From Flavobacteriales bacterium UBA2104 (lineage in GTDB: Bacteria > Bacteroidota > Bacteroidia > Flavobacteriales_D > Crocinitomicaceae): a stretch of DNA of 56,357 nucleotides. The notes under the pieces are model-generated. The model searched no databases. It was not told where the DNA came from and saw nothing but the letters and a program-made list of their open reading frames with translations. The DNA lies in assembly GCA_002331485.1 (NCBI GenBank), contig DCYS01000017.1, positions 20,760-77,116 of the forward strand, written 5' to 3'. Positions 8,463 through 15,829 of this stretch are shown piece by piece (position 1 is the stretch's first letter; each line of letters begins with the position of its first letter). The position numbers were made by a program, and so were the translations under genes.

Positions 8463-10019
8463 CTACTCTATCATTAGTTTACGGTTAACTTTTCCGCTTA
8501 CTGTCTGTATCTCCATTAGATAAACACCTTTTTCATATTGACTAATGTCAAACGAATGATCTTTCGTGTGTGAAATGACGAGACGATCGTGTAATTTTCC
8601 CTGCATATCAATGATCTTTATCGAAGTCATAGGGGATTCTGCTGTAAGGTTGATCTCACTTGACGCTGGGTTTGGATAAACCTTGACATCAACTTTACCT
8701 TGTTCAGATAAACTACCACAAATAGAAACATAAATTACCAAACTATCCTGATCCGAGCAATTGGTATCAGTAACCGTATAGTAAATCGTGTTGTTTCCAA
8801 TTACGGCCATACCTGGATCAAATACTCCGTCTTGATCGATACAAGTCCCGCAGCTTGCCGACCACGTTCCTGAAGTGTCCGCTGCGGAAAGTGAATATAG
8901 ACCATCAAAGGAGCAAACGGTATCATTGGGAAGCGGATCGATTGTCGCATCACACAAGTCCGACTCAGGTGATGTATAGGTCGTTACTACATTGCATACA
9001 GTAGAATCAGATGTAAAATAAGCCATGATAGAACAACTGTCTCCATCGCAAATTTGACCAGTCAAAGTGTACGAAATTGGACTTGAAAATGGTGGATCGA
9101 ATGACTCCTGATTACCGTTGCAATCTGCCACAATCAATTGTCCAGATGATGGTGGATTCACAAAGTCAATTTGTCCACTTGTGCTATATTCTCCACCTGA
9201 ACAAGTCGCAGTATCAGCGCTAACGTTTGTTACGGAATTCTCCTCTAAAAAAGTAACTTGATACGCGGGTCCCATATCGTAACAATAGTCTCCCCCGTTA
9301 ATGGAAACAGCATAGACCATGTCTACCATGCTATACATAGTAACTGGTACAAACCAAAAAGTAGAACTATCGCCTAGTGTGTTCGTGATCGTCCAATCCT
9401 GATCAACTGAAGAGTAAAGTCCGGCGAAACAAGGGTCTGTATTTAGATCATCTGGTTCAGATACAGTTGGTGGACAAGTAAACACAAATAAGAAAACCCC
9501 AGGATCATAAGTTATTCCAGGAGTTCCGAAATCAGCAGATGGAATAAAATCTCCATTACCATCGATGTGTAGCTCATCACCAAAACAGAGTGAAAATGGG
9601 TTTGTAGCACTTGACACACCACTCAGGCTATCAGTAAATGAACCGACATCGGCATCACATACACATGACACAGGGTAATCAAAAGCTGCTGAAGTAATAT
9701 CGCACGATGGGTTGTCGGAAAAATAAGCGTAAACTTCACAACCTGATGTGCCATCCGAGTCGATATCGTTTAATGCAAAGTTCAACGGACTTGAGAATGG
9801 TGCATTGAACGTCTGCTGGTTTCCGTTGCAGTCTTCAATGATCAGTTGACCAGTTGTTGGAGCATCTTGAAATTCAAGATCACCAGTAATATCAAAACTA
9901 TTATCCGCAGGGTCACAACCAGAGACATTCACATTTATAGCTGTAAAGAAACATTGTGAAAAAGACGGTGAAATAACTCCACCAAAACACATTAACAGGC
10001 TTATTATCAGGTTTTTCAT
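8463..10019 (-). CDS. secreted protein with T9SS type A sorting domain
   Basis: The 518-residue protein has a signal peptide ending at SFSQ. Two copies of an 85-residue module follow, each with a GQLI..DCNGNQ..F..PFSSP core and Cys-rich ends (about residues 34-120 and 268-350). A further Cys-containing segment resembles PKD/SprB-type modules (YYTVTDTNCSDQDSL). The C-terminal type A sorting domain contains VKVYPNPASSEINL and ends VNRKLMIE. It is probably a surface or released protein of the type IX system; ligand unknown. Confidence 0.85.
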   Translation of the reverse strand: MKNLIISLLMCFGGVISPSFSQCFFTAINVNVSGCDPADNSFDITGDLEFQDAPTTGQLIIEDCNGNQQTFNAPFSSPLNFALNDIDSDGTSGCEVYAYFSDNPSCDITSAAFDYPVSCVCDADVGSFTDSLSGVSSATNPFSLCFGDELHIDGNGDFIPSADFGTPGITYDPGVFLFVFTCPPTVSEPDDLNTDPCFAGLYSSVDQDWTITNTLGDSSTFWFVPVTMYSMVDMVYAVSINGGDYCYDMGPAYQVTFLEENSVTNVSADTATCSGGEYSTSGQIDFVNPPSSGQLIVADCNGNQESFDPPFSSPISYTLTGQICDGDSCSIMAYFTSDSTVCNVVTTYTSPESDLCDATIDPLPNDTVCSFDGLYSLSAADTSGTWSASCGTCIDQDGVFDPGMAVIGNNTIYYTVTDTNCSDQDSLVIYVSICGSLSEQGKVDVKVYPNPASSEINLTAESPMTSIKIIDMQGKLHDRLVISHTKDHSFDISQYEKGVYLMEIQTVSGKVNRKLMIE

Positions 10020-10090
10020 AAGTATAAATCTATGTTATTCTTGAATAATATCAAATTTAATTTTTAAAATGATAAAACTCACTCCCCTTG

Positions 10091-10190
10091 GTCGCTCAAA
10101 CAACTAATGTTTTCTTCGCTTACTTAGTGCTGCGGGTACCCGAACGTGATATTCCTAGGCGCTTCACGCCACCTCTAACAATGTGCTTGA
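10091..10190 (+). repeat. GATATTCCTAGGCGC element (copy 1)
   Basis: This is one of four copies (also near 11219, 28436 and 32277). Copies 1 and 2 share about 90 bp with few changes, from CGCTCAAACA through TGTTTTCTTCGCTTAC to GTACCC, GATATTCCTAGGCGC and ACCTCTAACAAT. Overlapping reading frames in it are short and differ between copies, so I do not treat it as coding. Confidence 0.75.
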
Positions 10191-10249
10191 GAATTCATTT
10201 CTTCCTTCCTACATCGAAAATCAGAGAGGATAAACGCAAGTTCTTAGGT

Positions 10250-10275
10250 ACGGACATTTTCCAGTGTCATGTCCT
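10250..10275 (+). repeat. half copy of the GGACATTTTCC structured element
   Basis: GGACATTTTCCAGTGTCATG recurs at 32400 as the left arm of a larger nested inverted repeat. Here only the left arm is kept, and GGACAT pairs with a nearby ATGTCC. Confidence 0.6.
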
Positions 10276-10310
10276 TTACTTACTATAATTGGAGCATTAG
10301 GGATGAATCG

Positions 10311-10461
10311 ACGGGATCTCGATACATTTCTCAGTACACTTCGTTCCCTTCGAAACACTCGATCACCTTTCCTCTATGCTAATCAAATTGCAATAAGGTA
10401 AGGTGGTCGAGTGATGCTGACCGGAGAGAATCGTAGCGTCAGCATTGTATCGAGACCCCGA
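10311..10461 (-). repeat. paired hairpin element in inverted orientation
   Basis: 10311-10370 is the reverse complement of an R unit (CGGGATCTCGATACATTTC ... GAAACACTCGATCACCTT). 10399-10461 is the exact reverse complement of the L unit at 7002-7063, with stem ATGCTGAC/GTCAGCAT and end TGTATCGAGACCCCGA. The pair thus has the usual layout seen from the other strand. The remaining 10020-10090 and 10276-10310 hold nothing I recognise. Confidence 0.85.
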
Positions 10462-10465
10462 CATC

Positions 10466-10999
10466 TTACTCCAAGCGTTTTACATAACAATCAAACTCAC
10501 TATCATTCACCAACCGCGCCCATTTCTCAGGATTGGGATAAACTGACATCACATCGATCTTACCTGTGTATTCATACCCCAGGCGTTGGTACCATTTAGC
10601 TAGATGCACTTTAAAGTTCGTGTCTATATCTTTCGCACGAAGAATTTCGATACTCATTTCTGTTGCACCAGCGGACTTCGCCTTCTCCTCTGCTGCAGCG
10701 ATCAACGCTCTTCCTATCCCTTTTCCTTTGTGTTCAAAATCGGCACCCAGTAAACCAAAGGTCCAGGTACCAGGTTCTTTTTCATATACCCGAATAACGC
10801 CTACAATTTCATCATCGAGAAAGGCCACAAGAATTTCATCGTCTTTGATATGTTGCTTCAAGTTTTCTCGACTCACGCGGACATATCCTTCTCCCCATAC
10901 TTCTTTCTCCGTTTCGGCATAAGCAATACGAATGATGTTGAACAAGCGTTCGAATTGCGGTTGGGTGAGGTTTGAAGAGTTTGCGGGTTTTATGAGCAT
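10466..10999 (-). CDS. GNAT-family N-acetyltransferase
   Basis: The 177-residue protein shows the GNAT fold: an N-terminal arm, strand ILVAFLDDEIVGVIRVYE, strand TWTFGLLGADFEHKGKGIGRALIAAAEEKAKSAG with the acetyl-CoA loop (HKGKGIGRAL), and the late LAKWYQRLGYEYTG element common to many members. The substrate amine cannot be predicted. It is a lone gene directly next to a hairpin element. Confidence 0.88.
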   Translation of the reverse strand: MLIKPANSSNLTQPQFERLFNIIRIAYAETEKEVWGEGYVRVSRENLKQHIKDDEILVAFLDDEIVGVIRVYEKEPGTWTFGLLGADFEHKGKGIGRALIAAAEEKAKSAGATEMSIEILRAKDIDTNFKVHLAKWYQRLGYEYTGKIDVMSVYPNPEKWARLVNDSEFDCYVKRLE

Positions 11000-11218
11000 T
11001 GAGAGAATTATTGTTCTAAACAGACTGAATCAATTTGACTACAAATTTAATAGATAAACATTGATAAAGATTAGTTTATATCAGATTGAATTTCAATCGT
11101 GACACTATGTAATACTTTAGCGTTTTGTACTATTTACTTTTTTTCATTGCCAAAAAAAGTAAAACAAAAAAGTCTAGCGCTTGGAACATCTTTGACCCGT
11201 CACGCACACGACGCGGAA
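11000..11218. other. intergenic stretch with no recognised gene
   Basis: This is AT-rich sequence upstream of the GNAT gene, followed by a low-complexity block (TTGCCAAAAAAAGTAAAAC) of a kind often repeated in Bacteroidota genomes. No open frame with support and no clear promoter motif was seen. Confidence 0.4.
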
Positions 11219-11325
11219 AACATTAAAACTCGCTGCGCTCAAACACCTAATGTTTTCTTCGCTTACTTAGTGCTACGGGTACCCCAACGTGATATTCCTA
11301 GGCGCATCACTTAACCTCTAACAAT
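11219..11325 (+). repeat. GATATTCCTAGGCGC element (copy 2)
   Basis: Near-identical to 10091-10190 over about 90 bp (CGCTCAAACACCTAATG, TACGGGTACCCCAACGTG, GATATTCCTAGGCGC, ACCTCTAACAATTTGCT). Confidence 0.75.
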
Positions 11326-11427
11326 TTGCTAAGAAATTTATTTCTTCCTACCTATTATGGTAATTAATAAGAACAAAAGAGTTAATATGAATTCGACAAA
11401 CGACCCAGCAACTCAACCAAAAACTAA

Positions 11428-12315
11428 CTATCGCTTAACAATCTTCCCTTTACTTATCTCTTCGCCCATTTTGACGTGATAGTAATATATTCCGCTCTCC
11501 ATATCATGAAGATCAAAATGCAAGGATTCTGTTTTGGTGGTTTTTGGACCTTTCACAATACGACCATAAGCATCAAAGATCGCACAAGATGTTTCTTGAT
11601 GTTGCGGGTTTGAGAAAGAAATGCTCACTTTGTTTGAGGTAGGGTTTGGATACACAGTTGATTTAAAAGAACCCATTGAATATTCAGGAACACTCATCGC
11701 CCAATCCATCATTCTAATTTTGTCGAACATCAACCCATCTAACGTATCGCTTTGTCCGTCTGATATGAAACCAAAACGATACATAACAGTGTCACCAAAA
11801 TCAACGTTAAAATTTATGGAAAAACCAGAGCTCCTAAAATCAAACTCCTTCCACCCTCCTGAATTGCCTGTTAGCACAGGTTTTTGTCCGAACCAATAAT
11901 TTTCGAATATGTAAACCGTATCATTTAATAGATCAATCCATGAAGCTCCTTGATCCACTGAAATCTCTATTGTACCGTAATCATTGAGCGAATCTGAGTT
12001 AACCCAATAATATCCATGTAAATCTACATTCTGCCAGTGCGAAAAACCATACCCAGCCTGATATTCAAGAATGAAATACGATGTATCATTTACAGGGTAA
12101 GGACTGTCAAGATCAGTGATCATACTGTTGGTTCCGCTGTAGGCAGTGTCAAATACTGTTTTATTCGGTATTCCAACTTCCCAAATATTATTAGGGTTCG
12201 ATAGTGTATCTTGCGACTGATCACCACAAGAATTTTCGAAATTGCAACTATAATCTCCCTGAGCACTTGTGGAAAGATAGAATAATAAAAAAGGCAAAAG
12301 AATCAGGTGTTTCAT
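11428..12315 (-). CDS. secreted protein with T9SS type A sorting domain
   Basis: The 295-residue product starts at MKHLILLPFLLFYL, a clean signal peptide; the frame is open 11 residues further upstream but gives a worse leader. The middle part (NSMITDLDSPYPVNDTSYFILEYQAGYGFSHWQNVDLHGYYWVNSD and following) looks like a MAM/lectin-like beta-sandwich of the kind that describes an event and its shape. The C-terminal type A sorting domain opens at STVYPNPTSNKVSISF and ends SKGKIVKR. It is likely a surface or released protein; ligand unknown. Confidence 0.8.
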   Translation of the reverse strand: MKHLILLPFLLFYLSTSAQGDYSCNFENSCGDQSQDTLSNPNNIWEVGIPNKTVFDTAYSGTNSMITDLDSPYPVNDTSYFILEYQAGYGFSHWQNVDLHGYYWVNSDSLNDYGTIEISVDQGASWIDLLNDTVYIFENYWFGQKPVLTGNSGGWKEFDFRSSGFSINFNVDFGDTVMYRFGFISDGQSDTLDGLMFDKIRMMDWAMSVPEYSMGSFKSTVYPNPTSNKVSISFSNPQHQETSCAIFDAYGRIVKGPKTTKTESLHFDLHDMESGIYYYHVKMGEEISKGKIVKR

Positions 12316-12377
12316 AATTCTAAGTTTGGTTATATAAAAGTAAAGCAATTTATGTGACCAACAAAATATCGACAGTT

Positions 12378-12422
12378 GAACCGCAGCACTTCGACAGGCT
12401 CAGTGTCGCAAATTTTGAATTT
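12378..12422 (+). repeat. short dispersed repeat (GAACCGCAGCACTTCGAC type)
   Basis: Matches 5110-5154 at nearly every position (GAACCGCAGCACTTCGAC, GCTCAGTGT, CAAATTTTGAATTT). Its CTTCGACAGGCTCAGTG core is also shared with the inserts at 3871 and 7531. Confidence 0.6.
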
Positions 12423-12470
12423 CGAATATTGAACCGCAGAAGTGCATCCCGTTCACCTTGCAATAACGTT

Positions 12471-12518
12471 AGGCGATCGAGTATTTCGAACGAAGTAAGA
12501 AATGTATCGAGATCCCGA
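12471..12518 (+). repeat. single R-type hairpin unit
   Basis: AGGCGATCGAGTA, a short TTTC/GAAA stem, then ATGTATCGAGATCCCGA. A partial CACCTTG 20 bp upstream suggests a lost L partner. Confidence 0.7.
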
Positions 12519-12521
12519 CAC

Positions 12522-12555
12522 TTGACTATAAACAAATAGATTTTCCTTATCTTTA
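12522..12555 (+). promoter_or_regulatory. candidate promoter TTG-N23-TATCTTTA
   Basis: TTG at 12522-12524 and TATCTTTA at 12548-12555 fit the Bacteroidota layout with one mismatch in the -7 box. The start codon at 12561 follows so closely that the transcript would be nearly leaderless. Confidence 0.35.
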
Positions 12556-12560
12556 CTCCT

Positions 12561-13535
12561 ATGCGTTACTTCCTTTTCATAACCACCCTCCTCCTACTCG
12601 CCAGTTGCTCTGGACAAAAATCGCGACCAAAACCAAGTACTTCAATTGATTGGAAAGAGGAATTGTTTGGAGTTGGGTTGTATGGTGAAAGTTTGGATTC
12701 ATTGGATCATGTTTGGTATAGCTTCACAATTGATTCTAACGCTATCGGTCAGATCAAGGGGCATTCGGATTTCCGATTCACCCTGCCTTATTCAATAGAT
12801 GGTGATACCATGATCGTGGATAATCACCGCTTCTTATATCGCTATTTTGACACCCTTAGCGACTGGCGCTTAAGAAAGAAGATTTTTAATGACACTTCTT
12901 CATTTTTGATTTCTCGTCAAGACAGTATAACATTCAAGATTGATAAATTAGATGGTCATGATCTGGTTCCTGAACAATTGTTCATTCAGCTCTCTTCTCA
13001 ATCGGTTGATCCAAAGTTCTTCCATGCTGATATTCGAACATTTACCGCCTCATTCCCTTCAGATTTTCATTTATCATCCTACTACGATAGCAGTTTCTTA
13101 CTGGTTTACTGCAACTTATGTGATAGCCTACCCAATACCTCGAAAGTATTGCTTAATGATAGAGACCGGGAGTATATATTTAGTTACATCAATACGCTCA
13201 TCAAAAAACGCGATGACGGAAAAGCAACAGATATTGTCTGTACACTTGGTTACGGATATGATATTCAATTAGCGTACGATAGTCTGATGTACGAATACGA
13301 TAACTATTCAGAATTTAAGGTAGTTCCCGATTACTTGCATCGTTATTTTGAGAATTCAGTGGACACCTCAAGACTTCAACCATATAATAATCCTCACGAA
13401 TCATTTTATCTATACATTCGAGAACGACTCCACGATTACCGGAAGTTTCCAAAAGGGAATGATATAGTACAAAAAGCAACTCTTCAGGAAGTACCTACTG
13501 GACCACCCACTGAACCAATTATAGTCGAGGACTAA
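12561..13535 (+). CDS. hypothetical lipoprotein
   Basis: The 324-residue protein has a short leader with the lipobox LLASCSGQ (Cys16), so it is membrane-anchored on the periplasmic side or surface. The rest is Asp/Tyr/Phe-rich with no repeat or family I recognise. It is the first gene of a tight plus-strand cluster; the next start is 6 bp after its stop. Confidence 0.72.
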   Translation: MRYFLFITTLLLLASCSGQKSRPKPSTSIDWKEELFGVGLYGESLDSLDHVWYSFTIDSNAIGQIKGHSDFRFTLPYSIDGDTMIVDNHRFLYRYFDTLSDWRLRKKIFNDTSSFLISRQDSITFKIDKLDGHDLVPEQLFIQLSSQSVDPKFFHADIRTFTASFPSDFHLSSYYDSSFLLVYCNLCDSLPNTSKVLLNDRDREYIFSYINTLIKKRDDGKATDIVCTLGYGYDIQLAYDSLMYEYDNYSEFKVVPDYLHRYFENSVDTSRLQPYNNPHESFYLYIRERLHDYRKFPKGNDIVQKATLQEVPTGPPTEPIIVED

Positions 13536-13541
13536 TAAGCC

Positions 13542-13955
13542 ATGTTAAAAGAACTGTCTCTTCTCTTCATGTTGGTTTTCTTTGTGAACTGGGTTGCCTT
13601 TATAGTTTTAAGCATTCGGGTAGCATGGATCAATGAGAAAATAAAAAAACTACTTAAGCAAGAGTTTCCGAGTATCCGATATGAATTTGGTAAAAAGCCA
13701 AAATTCTCCTTTACCTATAGATTACCACGCTTGAACAAAGAACTCTTTCTAGCTTTCTTTAAATTCGGAAGTAGAAAAAGTGTGAAGTACTATTTTAAAG
13801 AATTTATGGATCTTGAAAGTATATATAACACCAAGCATTCACAGCTTATCTCATACATGAATCAAATGTTCTCATCGCAACAATTTGCTTTTCGATGCTT
13901 TTTAGGAATGTTCATTTCTGTTGGATTGGCATTTTTATTTAATTGGTTGAATTAG
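13542..13955 (+). CDS. small two-helix membrane protein
   Basis: The 137-residue product has hydrophobic segments at both ends (about residues 5-28 and 117-136) and a basic middle (KKLLKQEF, GKKPKF). The middle probably lies in the cytoplasm. No family was recognised. It lies 6 bp after the lipoprotein gene, so co-transcription is likely. Confidence 0.65.
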   Translation: MLKELSLLFMLVFFVNWVAFIVLSIRVAWINEKIKKLLKQEFPSIRYEFGKKPKFSFTYRLPRLNKELFLAFFKFGSRKSVKYYFKEFMDLESIYNTKHSQLISYMNQMFSSQQFAFRCFLGMFISVGLAFLFNWLN

Positions 13956-13974
13956 TCAAAATAACGTATCTTAG
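13947..13974 (+). promoter_or_regulatory. candidate internal promoter TTG-N17-TATCTTAG
   Basis: TTG at 13947-13949 and TATCTTAG at 13967-13974 overlap the end of the preceding gene and lie 16 bp before the start at 13991. One mismatch in the -7 box. Confidence 0.35.
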
Positions 13975-13990
13975 AAACTATAATTTTTCT

Positions 13991-14413
13991 ATGCGACTAT
14001 TTTCGATCATCTTTATTACGCTTGTGTTTAATTTCTTTTCAATTGGACAAGATTCATTAGATCATACTGGTTCAAATGCAAATTGCGATTCGATTGTTAA
14101 ATATCCTGACGAAGAAGCTGGAATTGCTAATTATTCATCTAAATTGCAATTGGTTCGAGAACTGCTTCTTCCTATTTTTGAAAAGCATATCTCAGAATCT
14201 AGTTTTATTAGTAAATACTATTTCATCTGCACAATAGACCGAGCAGGGCATTTAATAGATGTTGAGATTAAAAAAGGAATAAAGTTATCACCTGAATTAA
14301 AAAAAGAACTGGAACTTACATTAATACAACATACTAAATGGACACCTGGAAGTTTTGATCAGAAACCTTGTTGTAGTCAAGTACTTTTCCTTGTAAATGT
14401 TGATCTCTTATGA
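13991..14413 (+). CDS. secreted protein with TonB C-terminal-like domain
   Basis: The product of 140 residues starts at MRLFSIIFITLVFNFF, a signal peptide; the frame extends 16 residues upstream into the previous gene. The second half resembles the TonB C-terminal domain: YFICTIDRAGHLIDVEIKKG is the strand-turn-strand usually written as DG.V.DV.V..G, followed by KLSPELKKELEL and a TKWTPGSFDQKP segment. Unlike TonB it has no membrane anchor plus proline-rich spacer, so it is a free periplasmic version. Its stop overlaps the next start by 4 bp (ATGA). Confidence 0.65.
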   Translation: MRLFSIIFITLVFNFFSIGQDSLDHTGSNANCDSIVKYPDEEAGIANYSSKLQLVRELLLPIFEKHISESSFISKYYFICTIDRAGHLIDVEIKKGIKLSPELKKELELTLIQHTKWTPGSFDQKPCCSQVLFLVNVDLL

Positions 14414-15381
14414 ATCGATCCCAATTATATCTTATACTTACTGTAGTTCTTTTTTCGAGCACCTATGGTTTTGGTCAACGATCTTTTGAGGAAATTAAGG
14501 ATGATACTGTTAATTTGGAAAACGGAATTCTAACCTGCTTAAAAAATGTTCAATTATTCCAAGATGAAAAGATTGACAGTTTGGATATCGTCATACTACG
14601 AACGCCTGGTTTTATTTCAGGTTTAGTAAAAAGAATGCACCGAAATAATGGACATACCTATGAAGATCTGAAGCTGACGTACCTTAAAGCAAAAGACTCA
14701 AAATTTATTAAACAAACGAGAGCACTGTATGAAGTACAGCCCTTTCTGGATCATACCATAGTGAAAGCTAGTAATTGGGAGAATGATAAACAGAAGTTAA
14801 AAAAGTTGATCAACAATGATCAGCAACTTGAAGTAATTGGAGATTATGTTGAGCAATATACAGATTCAGCTTTCACATATAGCCAGTTACTTACAATCAT
14901 AAGAAAACATGAACAACAAAAAAAACCAGTAGGATTAGACGATCTACTTCGTGAATACCACATGGCGAAAATTGATTCTCTTATAGAATTAAGCAAAGAA
15001 ATCGGTAAACCTATCCTACTCTATTTCAATGGCCATAACGTTGTAAATGCCCGTAAACTTGAGATGCGTATCATGAATAAGAAAAACATCATTAGTCATC
15101 TCGAGGAACACTTTATTTTCGTTAACCTACTTGTCGATAGCAGGAAGGAGATTCCAAAAGAAGATCACTATTATTCAGATCGACTGGAAAAACAGGTGAC
15201 AACTATTGGTGCATTCAATATGGATTATCAATTGAAACGATTCGAAATGAATCGACAACCTTTTTTGGTAGTCTTGAACAGAGAGAATGAAGTATTAGGA
15301 ACAAGAAAGTATGATGAACTAAAATCATCAGAACAATTGTTGATGTTTTTGGAGGAGATGAGGAAGGAATTCAATAATTGA
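14410..15381 (+). CDS. thioredoxin-fold protein lacking the CxxC cysteines
   Basis: The 323-residue exported protein has a signal peptide ending at GFGQ and a C-terminal domain (about 190-320) matching the thioredoxin-like gamma domain of DsbD relatives of Bacteroidota. GKPILLYFNGHNVVNARKLE aligns with the usual FTG..CVNCRKME, and QPFLVVLNRENEVLG supplies the cis-proline strand (Pro284). Both redox cysteines are missing: Val211 and Ala214 stand in their places. It is therefore unlikely to be a thiol oxidoreductase; a binding or scaffolding role is possible. It is the last gene of the 12561-15381 cluster. Confidence 0.7.
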   Translation: MNRSQLYLILTVVLFSSTYGFGQRSFEEIKDDTVNLENGILTCLKNVQLFQDEKIDSLDIVILRTPGFISGLVKRMHRNNGHTYEDLKLTYLKAKDSKFIKQTRALYEVQPFLDHTIVKASNWENDKQKLKKLINNDQQLEVIGDYVEQYTDSAFTYSQLLTIIRKHEQQKKPVGLDDLLREYHMAKIDSLIELSKEIGKPILLYFNGHNVVNARKLEMRIMNKKNIISHLEEHFIFVNLLVDSRKEIPKEDHYYSDRLEKQVTTIGAFNMDYQLKRFEMNRQPFLVVLNRENEVLGTRKYDELKSSEQLLMFLEEMRKEFNN

Positions 15382-15393
15382 ATTTGATTATAA

Positions 15394-15810
15394 TTATTTT
15401 TTTATCCTCTTAACTCTAAAACGAGGCTCATGAACCAATTCAAAATCTTCTCCAAATTTGAGAAAGTATATTGAAACTTTAGATTGCCCAACTTTACATA
15501 TTCGCATTAGTTCCATTCCCGACTTGAGAAGTTCATAACATTGATTACTCGATACTTTTAATTTAGAATAAGCTATTTTATCATCAACTGTTGCCTTTAT
15601 TTCGTATTGAATTTTTTTGCCTTCTAATACAGCCTCAATATCAGGGCCTGACTTAGGAATTTGAATATCTGTAGCACCCTTTTCTTTGAGGTAGGAAATA
15701 GCGATGGCAACACCTTGATTACCTACATGGCTGTTCTTACCTAAATTAGGGTACAACTTTTTATTCAGTTTCAACTCAGAATCAGATATTTCAAATTCTT
15801 CTTTTATCAT
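15394..15810 (-). CDS. small PD-(D/E)xK nuclease-fold-like protein, end of defence island
   Basis: The 138-residue protein has a pattern like restriction-endonuclease-fold domains. GNQGVAIAISYLKEKGATDI is the usual opening helix, then GPDIEAVLEGKKIQYEIKAT gives Asp57 and Glu70-x-Lys72, the classic acidic pair and lysine. It also resembles DUF3883-type domains. No DNA-binding part is visible. It starts 20 bp after hsdR on the same strand and is probably in the same transcript, so an accessory role in the type I system is plausible but unproven. Confidence 0.55.
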   Translation of the reverse strand: MIKEEFEISDSELKLNKKLYPNLGKNSHVGNQGVAIAISYLKEKGATDIQIPKSGPDIEAVLEGKKIQYEIKATVDDKIAYSKLKVSSNQCYELLKSGMELMRICKVGQSKVSIYFLKFGEDFELVHEPRFRVKRIKK

Positions 15811-15829
15811 ATCATCTATTTATTCTATA

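Noticed and set aside
10088..10288. Open frame of 66 residues with NVFFAYLVLRVP, similar to a frame near 11099-11314
   Set aside because: Both overlap the GATATTCCTAGGCGC repeat; the frame is not kept in the other two copies and has no leader or start support.
12354..12539. Frames on both strands of 61 residues between the T9SS cargo and lipoprotein genes
   Set aside because: They lie in two dispersed repeats and show no features of a protein.
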